Below, in pieces: positions 25,684 to 34,211 of a stretch of DNA of 64,000 bases. Below the pieces are notes generated by a model. It was not told the DNA's origin and ran no database searches. It saw only the letters and a list, made by a program, of their open reading frames with translations. How positions within the stretch are numbered: position 1 is the stretch's first letter; every line of letters begins with the position of its first letter. This stretch comes from DAHUYF01 sp035945115 (GTDB lineage: Bacteria > Pseudomonadota > Alphaproteobacteria > ATCC43930 > CGMCC-115725), in the NCBI GenBank assembly GCA_035945115.1, contig DASZAN010000169.1:29330-93329 (forward strand), in the 5' to 3' direction. The position numbers were made by a program, and so were the translations under genes.

Positions 25684-26139
25684 GAGCCGTAACCATCCGA
25701 GTGGTTGTGTCGTTGAGGGAAAGAAGCGCCGCGCGGAGCCCCGCCGGAAGCCGCTGTGGCCGGCCATTGCGGCCGACCGCGGCGACCTGAAAGGAAAGCA
25801 GCACCAAGCTCTCGCCGCCGCGCCGCACGTCTTGATCGAGCTCTAGACTGGCTTGCCGGAGCGCGCGGAGCGTGGTCACGACGACGAGATCGTCATCGAG
25901 CCGCGCCGGTGCGCGAAACTCGAGCGTGCCGCGGCGCACGACGAGGGAAAGGCCTGTCTCGGCGCGAAGGCGCTCCTGCTCGATGCCGAGCCGGCGCAGC
26001 ATCTCGGTGCGCGCGCGCTCGGCAAATTTGAGATAGTTGGCGTGATAGACGATACCGGCCGCGTCCGTGTCCTCGTAGTAGACGCGGACGGGATAGAGGT
26101 AGACGCCGTCGCGGACGGCGCCATCGCGCGGCAAGCCGG

Positions 26140-26143
<4 letters not shown>
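25673..26143 (-). CDS. ybgC: tol-pal cluster acyl-CoA thioesterase YbgC
   Basis: A 156-residue hot-dog-fold thioesterase. The 4-hydroxybenzoyl-CoA thioesterase motif is intact: VYYEDTDAAGIVYHANYLKF (catalytic Asp in DTDAAG) followed by ERART. It hydrolyses acyl-CoA, possibly linking phospholipid metabolism with the Tol system. It overlaps ruvB by 4 nt upstream and tolQ by 11 nt downstream, a compact arrangement typical of this cluster. Confidence 0.96.
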
Positions 26144-27185
<1,042 letters not shown>

Positions 27186-27189
<4 letters not shown>

Positions 27190-27785
27190 CGCGCCAGCTC
27201 CTGCAAGCCGGCGCGGATGAGCGTGTCGATACGCGCCTCGGCGCCGAGCCGCTTCGTTACATGCGTGATGGCGCTGAACGCGTCACTCCGGGAATATCCC
27301 AAATTGACCAGCGCCGAGACGGCGTCCGCGGCAGCGCCGTGCGCCGCTTCGGGCGCCGTTTGCGCCGCGGGTCCGAGCACGATGCCGCCCACCTTGTCCT
27401 TGAGCTCGTTGACGATGCGCTGCGCGAGCTTGGGACCGACGCCCTCGGCGCGCGCGAGCGACGCCTTGTCCTGCGCCATGATCGCTGTAGTGAGCGCGTC
27501 GGGCGCGAGCACGCTCAAGATGGCGAGCGCAAGCTTGGCGCCGACACCTTGCACCGTGGTGAGCAGGCGGAAGGCGCCACGCTCGCCCTCATCGGCAAAG
27601 CCGTAGAGATGGATATGGTCCTCGCGCACATGCGTCTCGATGAGGAGCCGCATCGGCTCACCCGCCGCCGGCACGCGACCGAGGGTCCGCGCCGAGGCGA
27701 AGCAGAGATATCCGACGCCGTTCACATCGAGCACCACGCCGTCGCCGCGCCGCTGCTCGACCACACCCGCGAGCGAGGCGATCAT
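27186..27785 (-). CDS. ruvA: Holliday junction DNA-binding protein RuvA
   Basis: A 199-residue tetrameric junction-binding protein: OB-fold domain I (MIASLAGVVEQRRGDGVVLD), two helix-hairpin-helix motifs (TVQGVGAKLALAILSVL and RAEGVGPKLAQRIVNELKDK) and the C-terminal RuvB-contact domain III (ALVNLGYSRSDAFSAITHV). Length is standard. It overlaps ruvB by 4 nt. Upstream lies a repeat-filled gap of about 100 nt before ruvC. Confidence 0.98.
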
Positions 27786-27816
27786 GGCGCGGCCTCACGT
27801 GAAGCAGCCTCATGCT

Positions 27817-27878
27817 CCTCTCCGCCCTTCAGGGGGGAGAGGAAGGGGCCCACGCCGCAGGCGGGGGAAGGTGAGGTG
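27817..27878. repeat. dispersed palindromic repeat in the ruvC-ruvA gap
   Basis: CCTCTCC (27817-27823) pairs with GGAGAGG (27836-27842), followed by the degenerate GGGGCCC...GGGGGAAGGTGAGGTGGG block of the same family. It fills the gap between ruvC and ruvA, where no gene is seen. Confidence 0.65.
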
Positions 27879-27888
27879 GGTGGACGCC

Positions 27889-28461
27889 TCACAACACGAC
27901 TCTCGGCTTCGAACTCGTACGAGCGGCCCCCTCACCCTTCCCTCTCCCCGGAGGGGAGAGGGTGTTGATATTCGTCCTGCCCCACCGCGCCTGCGTCGCG
28001 ACGTGATGCGCGTGGCAGATGGCCACGGCGAGGGCGTCGGCGGCGTCGGGAGTGGCGAGGAGCGCGGCCGGGAGCAGGCGCTTCACCATCATCTCCACTT
28101 GCGGCTTCTCGGCATGGCCCACGCCCACCACTGATTTCTTGATGAGGTTGGCGGAGTATTCGAAGACGGGAATCCCGCGCGCCGCGGGCGCCAGCAGCAC
28201 GACGCCGCGCGCCACCCCGAGCTTCAAGGTCGAAGCGGGATTCTTGTTGACGAAGGTCTCCTCGACGGCAGCGGCTTCCGGCCGATATTCGTCGAGCACC
28301 GCGTTCAGCTGGCGAAAGAGCTCGACGAGGCGCTCGGCCAATGCCTCGCGCTTGGGCGCGTGCACGACGCCGTCGGCGACGTGGATGAGGCGGTTGCCCG
28401 CCGTCTCGATCACGCCCCAGCCGGTGTGGCGCAAGCCCGGATCGAGTCCGATGAGGCGCAT
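27889..28461 (-). CDS. ruvC: Holliday junction resolvase RuvC with repeat-derived C-terminal tail
   Basis: A 190-residue RNase-H-fold endonuclease that cuts Holliday junctions. Acidic catalytic residues are in GLDPGLRHTGWGVIE (Asp7), AAAVEETFVNKNPAS (Glu pair) and the C-terminal DAADALAVAICHAH. Typical proteins end soon after HHVATQARW; here about 27 extra residues (from TNINTLSPPGRGKGEGAA to the end) are encoded by the dispersed repeat at 27929-27966 and its flank. The core is intact, so activity should be kept. yebC lies 28 nt upstream. Confidence 0.97.
   Translation of the reverse strand: MRLIGLDPGLRHTGWGVIETAGNRLIHVADGVVHAPKREALAERLVELFRQLNAVLDEYRPEAAAVEETFVNKNPASTLKLGVARGVVLLAPAARGIPVFEYSANLIKKSVVGVGHAEKPQVEMMVKRLLPAALLATPDAADALAVAICHAHHVATQARWGRTNINTLSPPGRGKGEGAARTSSKPRVVL
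27929..27966. repeat. dispersed palindromic repeat inside the 3' end of ruvC
   Basis: A hairpin with perfect 10-bp arms (CCCTCTCCCC at 27940-27949 and GGGGAGAGGG at 27953-27962), preceded by CCCCTCACCCTT. Same family as 24341-24461. It is read through as RuvC codons, so the element has been captured as coding sequence. Confidence 0.8.
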
Positions 28462-28489
28462 GGCGCTGATCCCGTCCGCCCGGCGATGA

Positions 28490-29239
28490 TCAGGCGCTCA
28501 CGCGCGCCATGACCTCGTCCGACGCGTCGAAATTGGCATAGACGCTCTGCACGTCGTCACTGTCCTCGAGCGTCTCGAGCAGTTTGAAAAGCTGATCGGC
28601 AACCTCGCCCTCGACCGGCGCGAGCGTCTTTGGCCGCCACACCAGCTTCGCCGATTGCGGCGCGCCGAAGCGTTGCTCGAGCGCATCGCGCACGGCGTTC
28701 AACGCATCTGGCGCCGCCGTCACCGCGTGCTCGTCGGGCCCGCTCTCGACATTGTCGGCGCCGGCTTCCACCGCCGCCTCGAACATCGCATCGGCCGACG
28801 CGGCGCCGGCGGGATATGTGACCTGCCCGACACGATCGAAAAGGAAGCTCACGCTGTTGCTCTCGCCCATGTTGCCGCCCGCCTTGGTGAAGGCGGCGCG
28901 CACGTCGCTTGCGGTGCGATTGCGATTGTCGGTGAGCGCCTCGACAATGATGGCGATGCCGCCGGGGCCGTAGCCCTCGTAGCGCACCTCTTCGTAATTC
29001 TCGCCGTCCTCGCCACCGGCGCCGCGCCGGATCGCGCGCTCGACGGTGTCCTTGGGCATGTTCGCTTCCTTGGCGGCGTTGACCGCGGCGCGCAGACGCG
29101 GATTGGAATTGGGATCGGGGAGGCCGCTCCGTGCCGCCGTGGTGAGCTCGCGAATGATCTTGGTGAAGATCTTGGCGCGCTTTTTGTCCTGCGCGCCCTT
29201 GCGGTACATGATGTTCTTGAATTGAGAATGGCCCGCCAT
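28490..29239 (-). CDS. yebC: YebC/PmpR-family protein
   Basis: A 249-residue cytosolic protein of the YebC/TACO1 family: MAGHSQFKNIMYRKGAQDKK at the N-terminus, DPNSNPRLRAAVNAAKEANM, IRRGAGGEDGENYEEVRYEG and SNSVSFLFDRVGQVTY. The family has been linked to transcription regulation and, more recently, to translation of difficult motifs. Length is standard. It heads the yebC-ruvCAB-tol segment; about 230 nt upstream contain no recognisable gene and presumably hold the promoter. Confidence 0.97.
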   Translation of the reverse strand: MAGHSQFKNIMYRKGAQDKKRAKIFTKIIRELTTAARSGLPDPNSNPRLRAAVNAAKEANMPKDTVERAIRRGAGGEDGENYEEVRYEGYGPGGIAIIVEALTDNRNRTASDVRAAFTKAGGNMGESNSVSFLFDRVGQVTYPAGAASADAMFEAAVEAGADNVESGPDEHAVTAAPDALNAVRDALEQRFGAPQSAKLVWRPKTLAPVEGEVADQLFKLLETLEDSDDVQSVYANFDASDEVMARVSA

Positions 29240-29473
29240 CGCCGATCGCTAATTCCTGAGATTGTCGCCGCGAACGATACCATATCTTGCGCGTTGACCA
29301 ACCCGCCCCCCGTCGCCCGAGTGGGGCACCAATGCGGGCGGGTCTTAGCCCGTCAATATGGCAGCATTGCGGCGCGCCCTCAGCCGGCGAGCAGCCATCG
29401 CTGGCGTCCGGTGGAATGCCGCCGTCTCTGCCCGGCGGCGTTCACACGGGCGAGGGCGAGAGCGGAGGGCTCG
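29240..29473. other. non-coding spacer upstream of yebC
   Basis: About 234 nt between yebC and the small amber-interrupted frame. Stop-free frames exist because of high GC, but none has a ribosome site plus recognisable protein. CCCGCCC...GGGCGGG pairing around 29305-29342 could form a hairpin. A yebC promoter is expected here, but I cannot point to convincing -35/-10 hexamers. Confidence 0.4.
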
Positions 29474-29674
29474 ATGGGCGACCGTTACGACGACCAGAAG
29501 GAAACGCTGGCGCGCTTTTAGGCCGGGCGGATGAGTCGGGGATTCGGTCCCGCCGTCATGCGCGAGCTCGGCTGGACCATCCGCGATGCCGAGGCCGCAG
29601 GCGACCGCCGTCGCGCACAATTCTGGGGGCGCGTACGCGACATCGCCCGCGCCGAGCCGGCGGCGAACGCGTAG
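29474..29674 (+). pseudogene. small reading frame interrupted by an in-frame amber codon
   Basis: A strong GGAGGG site precedes ATG 29474, which encodes MGDRYDDQKETLARF and then TAG (29519-29521). The same frame resumes four codons later at ATG 29531 and runs 47 codons (GFGPAVMRELGWTIRDAEAA, then RRAQFWGRVRDIARAE) to TAG at 29672. Together it resembles a 66-codon small helical protein split by one nonsense codon. Alternatives are two separate peptides, a sequencing error, or a leader peptide before the 47-codon frame. No family was recognised. Confidence 0.45.
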
Positions 29675-29680
29675 CCCCGC

Positions 29681-29932
29681 TCAATCGCGCTCGCGCTCAA
29701 GCGGCGATTCGCCGGCGCGTTCGTCATAGCCATGACGGTGGCTGTAGAAAAGAAGCGTCATCAAGCCCACGCCGAGACCGATCGTGCCGAGCGCACCCAA
29801 GGCCACGGCGAAATAACCGCTCGCGGTCATGCCGGTATCGCCCAAGGTGATCCAGGCGTAAACGCCGATCACCAACAGCGAGAGCGCGATGACCGCGGCC
29901 ACCGCCACCACCACCAGGCGCGAGCGGTCCAT
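29681..29932 (-). CDS. small two-helix membrane protein
   Basis: An 83-residue protein with two hydrophobic segments (LVVVAVAAVIALSLLVIGVY, about 6-25, and YFAVALGALGTIGLGVGLM, about 40-58) and a charged, His/Glu/Arg-rich cytoplasmic tail (HRHGYDERAGESPLERERD). The ATG at 29932 is 4 nt after the stop of the phosphoesterase gene, so it is likely co-transcribed and coupled. No domain was recognised. Confidence 0.7.
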   Translation of the reverse strand: MDRSRLVVVAVAAVIALSLLVIGVYAWITLGDTGMTASGYFAVALGALGTIGLGVGLMTLLFYSHRHGYDERAGESPLERERD

Positions 29933-29936
29933 TCGT

Positions 29937-30785
29937 CTAGAACACCGTGGGCACGACCTCGGTTGCGAGCGCCTCGCCGAGCGGCCATTCCGCGCGCAAG
30001 CGACCGCCCAAGCGTAGCGGCGCGATGCGCCGGGCGAGACCCGTCGCATCGTCGATCTCGACGTAAGCGGCGCAGAGTGTCGCCTCGCCTTCCGCCACCT
30101 GGAGGCGCTCGCCCGGCATCTTGCGCACGAAGCGCGCGACCGCCGCTTCCTTCTGCATGCCGATGACCGAGTCGTAATCGCCGCACATGCCGGCATCGGT
30201 CATGTAGGCGGTGCCTTTGGGCAGGATTTGCGCGTCCGCCGTCGGCACGTGGCTATGCGTGCCGATCACAGCCGAGGCGCGTCCGTCGCAGAAATGCCCC
30301 ATCGACATTTTCTCCGAAGTCGCCTCGCCGTGAAAATCGACGAAGATTGCATCGACGTCACCCAGCGGGTGCTCGGCGAGCAGCTTCTCGACGGCGGCGA
30401 AGGGATCGTCGATCGCATCCATGAAGAGCCGCGCCATGGCGTTCACCACGAGAATCTTGCGCCCGTCGGCGAGCGCAAAGATGCCATGGCCCTTGCCGGG
30501 CGTGCCCGGCGGGAAATTGAGCGGCCGCATGAGACGCGGATCGCCGCCGATATAAGGGATGATCTCGCGCTTGTCCCAGACGTGATTGCCGGTGGTGATG
30601 ACGTCGACGCCGCCGGCGTAGAGCTCCTCGCAGATCTTGTCGGTGATGCCGAAGCCGTGTGCGGCGTTCTCGCCGTTGGCGATGACGAAGTCGAGCGCGA
30701 GCTCGCGCCTGAGGCGCGCCATGTGCTCCGTCACCACCACGCGTCCGGCGCGGCCGACGATATCGCCGCAGAAGAGCAGCCTCAT
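29937..30785 (-). CDS. YmdB-type metallophosphoesterase (TIGR00282 family)
   Basis: A 282-residue calcineurin-like phosphoesterase. Metal-ligand motifs are LFCGDIVGRAGR at the N-terminus, FVIANGENAAHGFG, TTGNHVWDK and GTHSHVPTADAQILP. Relatives such as Bacillus YmdB hydrolyse cyclic nucleotides and affect RNA turnover. The ATG at 30785 aligns with the family start. In many alphaproteobacteria this gene follows fau and 6S RNA; here fau is absent and the 6S locus is directly upstream. Confidence 0.94.
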   Translation of the reverse strand: MRLLFCGDIVGRAGRVVVTEHMARLRRELALDFVIANGENAAHGFGITDKICEELYAGGVDVITTGNHVWDKREIIPYIGGDPRLMRPLNFPPGTPGKGHGIFALADGRKILVVNAMARLFMDAIDDPFAAVEKLLAEHPLGDVDAIFVDFHGEATSEKMSMGHFCDGRASAVIGTHSHVPTADAQILPKGTAYMTDAGMCGDYDSVIGMQKEAAVARFVRKMPGERLQVAEGEATLCAAYVEIDDATGLARRIAPLRLGGRLRAEWPLGEALATEVVPTVF

Positions 30786-30855
30786 GCTGGTGCGATCCCT
30801 CTCGTGAAGCCCGATGCCGCGCCGCGGGCGCGGTGAGGATGGAGCCGCCTCGGCC

Positions 30856-31002
30856 GTCGGCATGGCATAACCCTCGTGGCCCGCTTACGCAGGTGGGAGC
30901 CATATACCGAAGCCACGGCTCCGGCAGGGACAGCCCCCGAGAGGTACATATCGGCCCCGGGGTACGTGCGACCTAACGCACCGCGCAGCCCCATCCTCGG
31001 GA
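30856..31002 (-). ncRNA. ssrS: 6S RNA (SsrS)
   Basis: The space directly downstream of zapA is the conserved position of 6S RNA, which binds sigma-70 RNA polymerase. On the minus strand it contains CCCCGGGGCCGATATGTACC, closely matching the 5' arm of E. coli 6S (CCCCTGAGCCGATAT...ACC), and near its 3' end GAGGGTTATGCC, like the E. coli AAGGGTTACAGCC segment. The middle has self-complementary GC blocks (GGAGCCGTGGCTTC) fitting the long hairpin. Ends are approximate to about 10 nt and were not folded computationally. Confidence 0.78.
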
Positions 31003-31332
31003 TCAAATGTGGTCTGCTTCGAGCCTCGCGGCAACCGCCTCGATGCGCATCGCGAGATTTTCGATGCCGGTGAGCAATTTGCCGTCCTCGCGGGCGGCGC
31101 CGTTTCCACCATGAGGTCCGCTCGCCCCCTCCTGCGCCTCGGCCAATTCGTCGGCGAGGATCAGCGCCGTCAGGACCAGCAGCCGCGCCTCGCCGATCTG
31201 GCCCAGTTCCTGCGCAAAGCCCTTCACTTTGGCGTCGATGTAGCGCCCGAGCTCGGTGATGCGCTGCTCTTCGCCGTCGCTGCAGGCGACGGGATAGCCG
31301 CGTCCGTTGATGGTGACGGTGATCTGTGCCAT
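31003..31332 (-). CDS. zapA: cell division protein ZapA
   Basis: A 109-residue FtsZ-ring-associated protein: N-terminal ITVTINGRGYPVACSDGEEQ, the head-domain helix RITELGRYIDAKVKGFAQEL, then RLLVLTALILADELAEAQE and a C-terminal coiled coil. It bundles FtsZ filaments. The ATG overlaps the stop of the upstream coiled-coil gene (TGATG at 31330-31334), and 6S RNA follows immediately downstream. Confidence 0.95.
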   Translation of the reverse strand: MAQITVTINGRGYPVACSDGEEQRITELGRYIDAKVKGFAQELGQIGEARLLVLTALILADELAEAQEGASGPHGGNGAAREDGKLLTGIENLAMRIEAVAARLEADHI

Positions 31333-31544
31333 CAGCCCTCCAAAGCGCGGTCGAGTCGGCCGATCGCCGCGTCGAGTCGCGTCGCTACCGTCTCGGTGGT
31401 GGCGACCAACGCGGCGTAGTCGGCCTTCATCGCCGCCAGCGCGCCGTTGCGCGTCTTCTCGCCATCGCCAAGCCGTGCTGTCGCCTTTTCGAGCCGCGCC
31501 ACCGCGCGCTCGAGCCGGCTGATCGCCTCCGTTGTCTTGCTCAT
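31332..31544 (-). CDS. small coiled-coil protein upstream of zapA (DUF4164-like)
   Basis: A 70-residue protein that is a heptad-patterned helix almost throughout (ISRLERAVARLEKATARLGD, then ATRLDAAIGRLDRALEG). A short helical protein coupled to zapA is usual in alphaproteobacteria and may assist Z-ring assembly, though that is inference. The ATG at 31544 starts MSKTTEAIS; its stop overlaps the zapA start by one nucleotide. Confidence 0.8.
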   Translation of the reverse strand: MSKTTEAISRLERAVARLEKATARLGDGEKTRNGALAAMKADYAALVATTETVATRLDAAIGRLDRALEG

Positions 31545-31736
31545 GTTCGCGCTCCCCGCGAAAGCTTTCACCTTAAGCGGCGCCGCGCGCGCCCGTCAAT
31601 GCGGCGGCGCGGCGCGCGCGGGCGGCGCCGCACGCCATGACACAACATTGCCGCAGCCGCCCGACTCCGCTTCCTTGCTGCCCATTGCCGCGGTTCTTGC
31701 CTATACTGCCCAGTCCTTTTGGGGTAAGGGCAGAGC

Positions 31737-32279
31737 GTGACCGGTTCGGCGCGAGCGGATTGGCAACCGCAGCTTCTCTCGGCGGAGGTGCGCCGCATGG
31801 CCGAGGCCGCGGCGGAGACGGCGCATCTGCCGCTTGCCGTCTGGCTTCATCGTGTCATTCGCGCGCAGTGCGCGACCGAGGGCATCTTGCCGCCGCCGAG
31901 CGGACGCACCGCCTCGCCTGCGGCGCAGCGGGCGCTCGAGCTCACCGCCGAGAACCTGCGCTATGCACATTTCCCGCCGCTCGACGAGGCACGCGCCTAT
32001 TGGCGGCTTATGACTGAGTTCGGCTTGAGCCTCGACACCATCGCCGCGGCGATCGACCGGCCGTCCGAGCAGGTGGTGCGGACGCTCCGCCTCCTGACCC
32101 TCCCCGAGAAGGTGCGTCAGCTCATCGAGCGCCGGGCGCTCTCGCCGCAGCACGCCTATGCGCTCCTCGAGGCCGAGAACCCCGAGGTGCTCGCCGACGC
32201 GACGCGCGCCTTGGGCAGTGCCGCCGATGCCACCCGCCCGCAGGCGCGTGCCGGCGCGGCTCATGGCAAAGCCGGCTGA
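31737..32279 (+). CDS. solo ParB/KorB-like HTH protein with N-terminal RHH-like motif
   Basis: A 180-residue protein without the ParB CTPase domain. Residues about 85-150 match the ParB/KorB DNA-binding helical region (GLSLDTIAAAIDRPSEQVVR, then LPEKVRQLIERRALSPQHAY). Residues about 13-49 (LSAEVRRMAEAAAETAHLPL, then AVWLHRVIRAQCATEG) form a short ribbon-helix-helix-like motif resembling the one at the start of PodJ/Sel1-type polarity proteins. The GTG at 31737 follows AAGGG. The next gene begins inside this one and carries the same N-terminal motif. Role in DNA binding or localisation is inferred. Confidence 0.7.
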   Translation: MTGSARADWQPQLLSAEVRRMAEAAAETAHLPLAVWLHRVIRAQCATEGILPPPSGRTASPAAQRALELTAENLRYAHFPPLDEARAYWRLMTEFGLSLDTIAAAIDRPSEQVVRTLRLLTLPEKVRQLIERRALSPQHAYALLEAENPEVLADATRALGSAADATRPQARAGAAHGKAG

Positions 32280-33312
32280 GATGCGCCAGCTCCGCCCGCT
32301 CGACCGTGCCGGCGAGACCGGCGATAGCCTCTGGCACGAGCGGATCATCGAGCCCGAGACGGGGCAGCTTGCGGCACGCGCGGCAGCTGCGGCGGGGCTG
32401 ACGCTCGAAGCGTGGATCGAGCGCGCCATCCGCCGCAGTTGCGCGCTCGACGGCACGCCCGCCGCCGCCAGCACGGCCGCGACAACCAGCGCCGCGGCAG
32501 CGGATGTGACCCGCGAGTCGTCGGGGCGGCTCTGGCGCGCCGCGGCGCTTCTCGCGCTGCCTCTCCTCATCACCGCCGGCATCGCCTACCTCGCGACCCG
32601 GCCGGCGGAGATCCGCGGCCGCGCCGTGGTGATCGAGCTGCCGCGCCAGCCGGCGGCCGAGATCGTCGCGATCGCGCCGAAACCGCCGATGCTGCCCGGC
32701 GACAAGGAGCCGACCGATCCGACGCAGCTCGCACAATGGCTGGCCACGCGCGCGGCGGCGGGTGATGCGCTCGCGCAATATCGCCTGGGCGCGCTTTACG
32801 CGATGGGCAAGGGCATCGAGCGCGATTACACGCGCGCCGCGCCGCTGCTCCACGCATCGGCCGAAGCCGGCCTCGCCGAGGCGCAATTCGATTTGGGCGT
32901 GCTCCTGGAAAACGGGCTTGGCGTTACCGCCGACCCGGAAGCCGCCGCCGGCTGGTATCGCAAGGCCGCCGCGCAAGGGAGCGCCGAAGCGGCGCTCAAT
33001 CTCGGCTACACCGCCGCCAAGGGGCTGGGCGTGCGCAAGGATTTGGCGGAAGCGGCGCGCTGGTTCCATCGCGCGGCCGAACTCGGCGCCATCGACGGGC
33101 AATACAACCTCGCTTATCTCTACGAGCACGGCGCGGGCGTGCCGAAATCGCTCGCCAACGCTTACCTCTGGTACAGCATCGCCGCGGCGCAAGGCGACAA
33201 TGGCGCGCGCGACGCGGCCGAGCGCCTCGCCCGCGAGCTCTCGCCGAAGCAACTAAGCGACGCCAAAGCGCGCGCGACGGCGATTCCGGCCGCGGCGCGC
33301 GGCGATCCGTGA
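32263..33312 (+). CDS. membrane-anchored Sel1-repeat protein with N-terminal RHH-like motif
   Basis: A 349-residue protein: cytoplasmic N-terminus with the motif LAARAAAAAGLTLEAWIERA then IRRSCA (about 36-62), one transmembrane helix (ALLALPLLITAGIAYLA, about 82-98), then a periplasmic solenoid of about four Sel1 repeats (YRLGALYAMGKGIERDYTRA, FDLGVLLENGLGVTADPEAA, LNLGYTAAKGLGVRKDLAEA, YNLAYLYEHGAGVPKSLANA). This architecture resembles the C-terminal half of PodJ-like polarity or cell-envelope factors. ATG 32263 overlaps the preceding gene; ATG 32281, just after its stop, is an alternative. Probably co-translated with the ParB-like protein. Confidence 0.8.
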   Translation: MAKPAEMRQLRPLDRAGETGDSLWHERIIEPETGQLAARAAAAAGLTLEAWIERAIRRSCALDGTPAAASTAATTSAAAADVTRESSGRLWRAAALLALPLLITAGIAYLATRPAEIRGRAVVIELPRQPAAEIVAIAPKPPMLPGDKEPTDPTQLAQWLATRAAAGDALAQYRLGALYAMGKGIERDYTRAAPLLHASAEAGLAEAQFDLGVLLENGLGVTADPEAAAGWYRKAAAQGSAEAALNLGYTAAKGLGVRKDLAEAARWFHRAAELGAIDGQYNLAYLYEHGAGVPKSLANAYLWYSIAAAQGDNGARDAAERLARELSPKQLSDAKARATAIPAAARGDP

Positions 33313-33318
33313 CGCTTC

Positions 33319-34176
33319 TTAAATCAGCTTCGCTGCCGCGACCCACCAACCGGCGCGCTCGGCGCGGAGCTCTTGGGCAGCGGCTTCCGCACCAGCAAGC
33401 GTCGCGAAGAGCGCGAAGCAGGTGGCGCCGCTGCCGCTCATGCGCGCGAGAAGCGTGCCCGGCAGAAGCGCCAGTCGTGCCAGCACATCCGCGATCACGG
33501 GCGAGAGCGCGACCGCGGCGTCGCTGAGATCGTTGCGCCGCTCCGCCAAGAGCGCGGCGAGGCCGCGGGCATCGGCCGGCATGGCGTCAAAACGCGCCGG
33601 CGCCGAGAACGCGCCGCGGCGTGCCGCGAATACGTCAGGGGTCGCCAGCGCCACGCCGGGATTGGCGAGCAGCACGGCGCATTGCGGCAATGCCGGCGCG
33701 GGCGCGACGCGCTCGCCGACGCCGCCGAGCCACGCCATTCGGCCCAAGAGACAGACCGGCACGTCGGCGCCGAGCCGCGCACCCAACGCCGCAAGCTCCT
33801 CCTCGCCAATGCCGATCCTCCAGAGTGAGGCGAGCGCGCGCAATGTCGCCGCCGCATCGCTGGAGCCGCCGCCGATGCCGGACGCGACCGGCAAGTTCTT
33901 GACGAGGGTCAGCGCCGCGGTGGCATCACGCTTGGCATGCGCGGCAAGCCTTTCGGCCGCGCGCCAGACGAGATTGGCGCTGGGCGGCTCGCCGAGCGCC
34001 GCGGCATAAGGGCCGGCGAGCTTGAGCGACAACGCCGGCGCCGCTTCGGCGATAATCTCGTCGCCGACATCGGCGAAGGCGACGAGACTGTCGAGCAGGT
34101 GATAGCCGTCGGCCCGCCGGCCGACCACATGCAAGTAAAGATTGAGCTTCGCGAGGGCACGCCGGCGCTCGGTCAT
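33319..34176 (-). CDS. ispE: 4-diphosphocytidyl-2-C-methyl-D-erythritol kinase IspE
   Basis: A 285-residue GHMP kinase of the non-mevalonate isoprenoid pathway. Substrate motif LAKLNLYLHVVGRRADGYHL at the N-terminus with catalytic Lys, the ATP loop LPVASGIGGGSSDAAATL near residue 90, and the C-terminal MSGSGATCFALF loop are intact. Length is standard. It is convergent with the Sel1 gene and follows a TPR lipoprotein gene on the same strand. Confidence 0.97.
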   Translation of the reverse strand: MTERRRALAKLNLYLHVVGRRADGYHLLDSLVAFADVGDEIIAEAAPALSLKLAGPYAAALGEPPSANLVWRAAERLAAHAKRDATAALTLVKNLPVASGIGGGSSDAAATLRALASLWRIGIGEEELAALGARLGADVPVCLLGRMAWLGGVGERVAPAPALPQCAVLLANPGVALATPDVFAARRGAFSAPARFDAMPADARGLAALLAERRNDLSDAAVALSPVIADVLARLALLPGTLLARMSGSGATCFALFATLAGAEAAAQELRAERAGWWVAAAKLI

Positions 34177-34211
34177 GCGGGCAGCGTGCCTCTATTTGGA
34201 GTGAGCGCCAC

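Noticed and set aside
29287..29850. 187-codon plus-strand frame after yebC
   Set aside because: Low-complexity Arg/Pro composition, no ribosome site, and overlap with the minus-strand small membrane gene.
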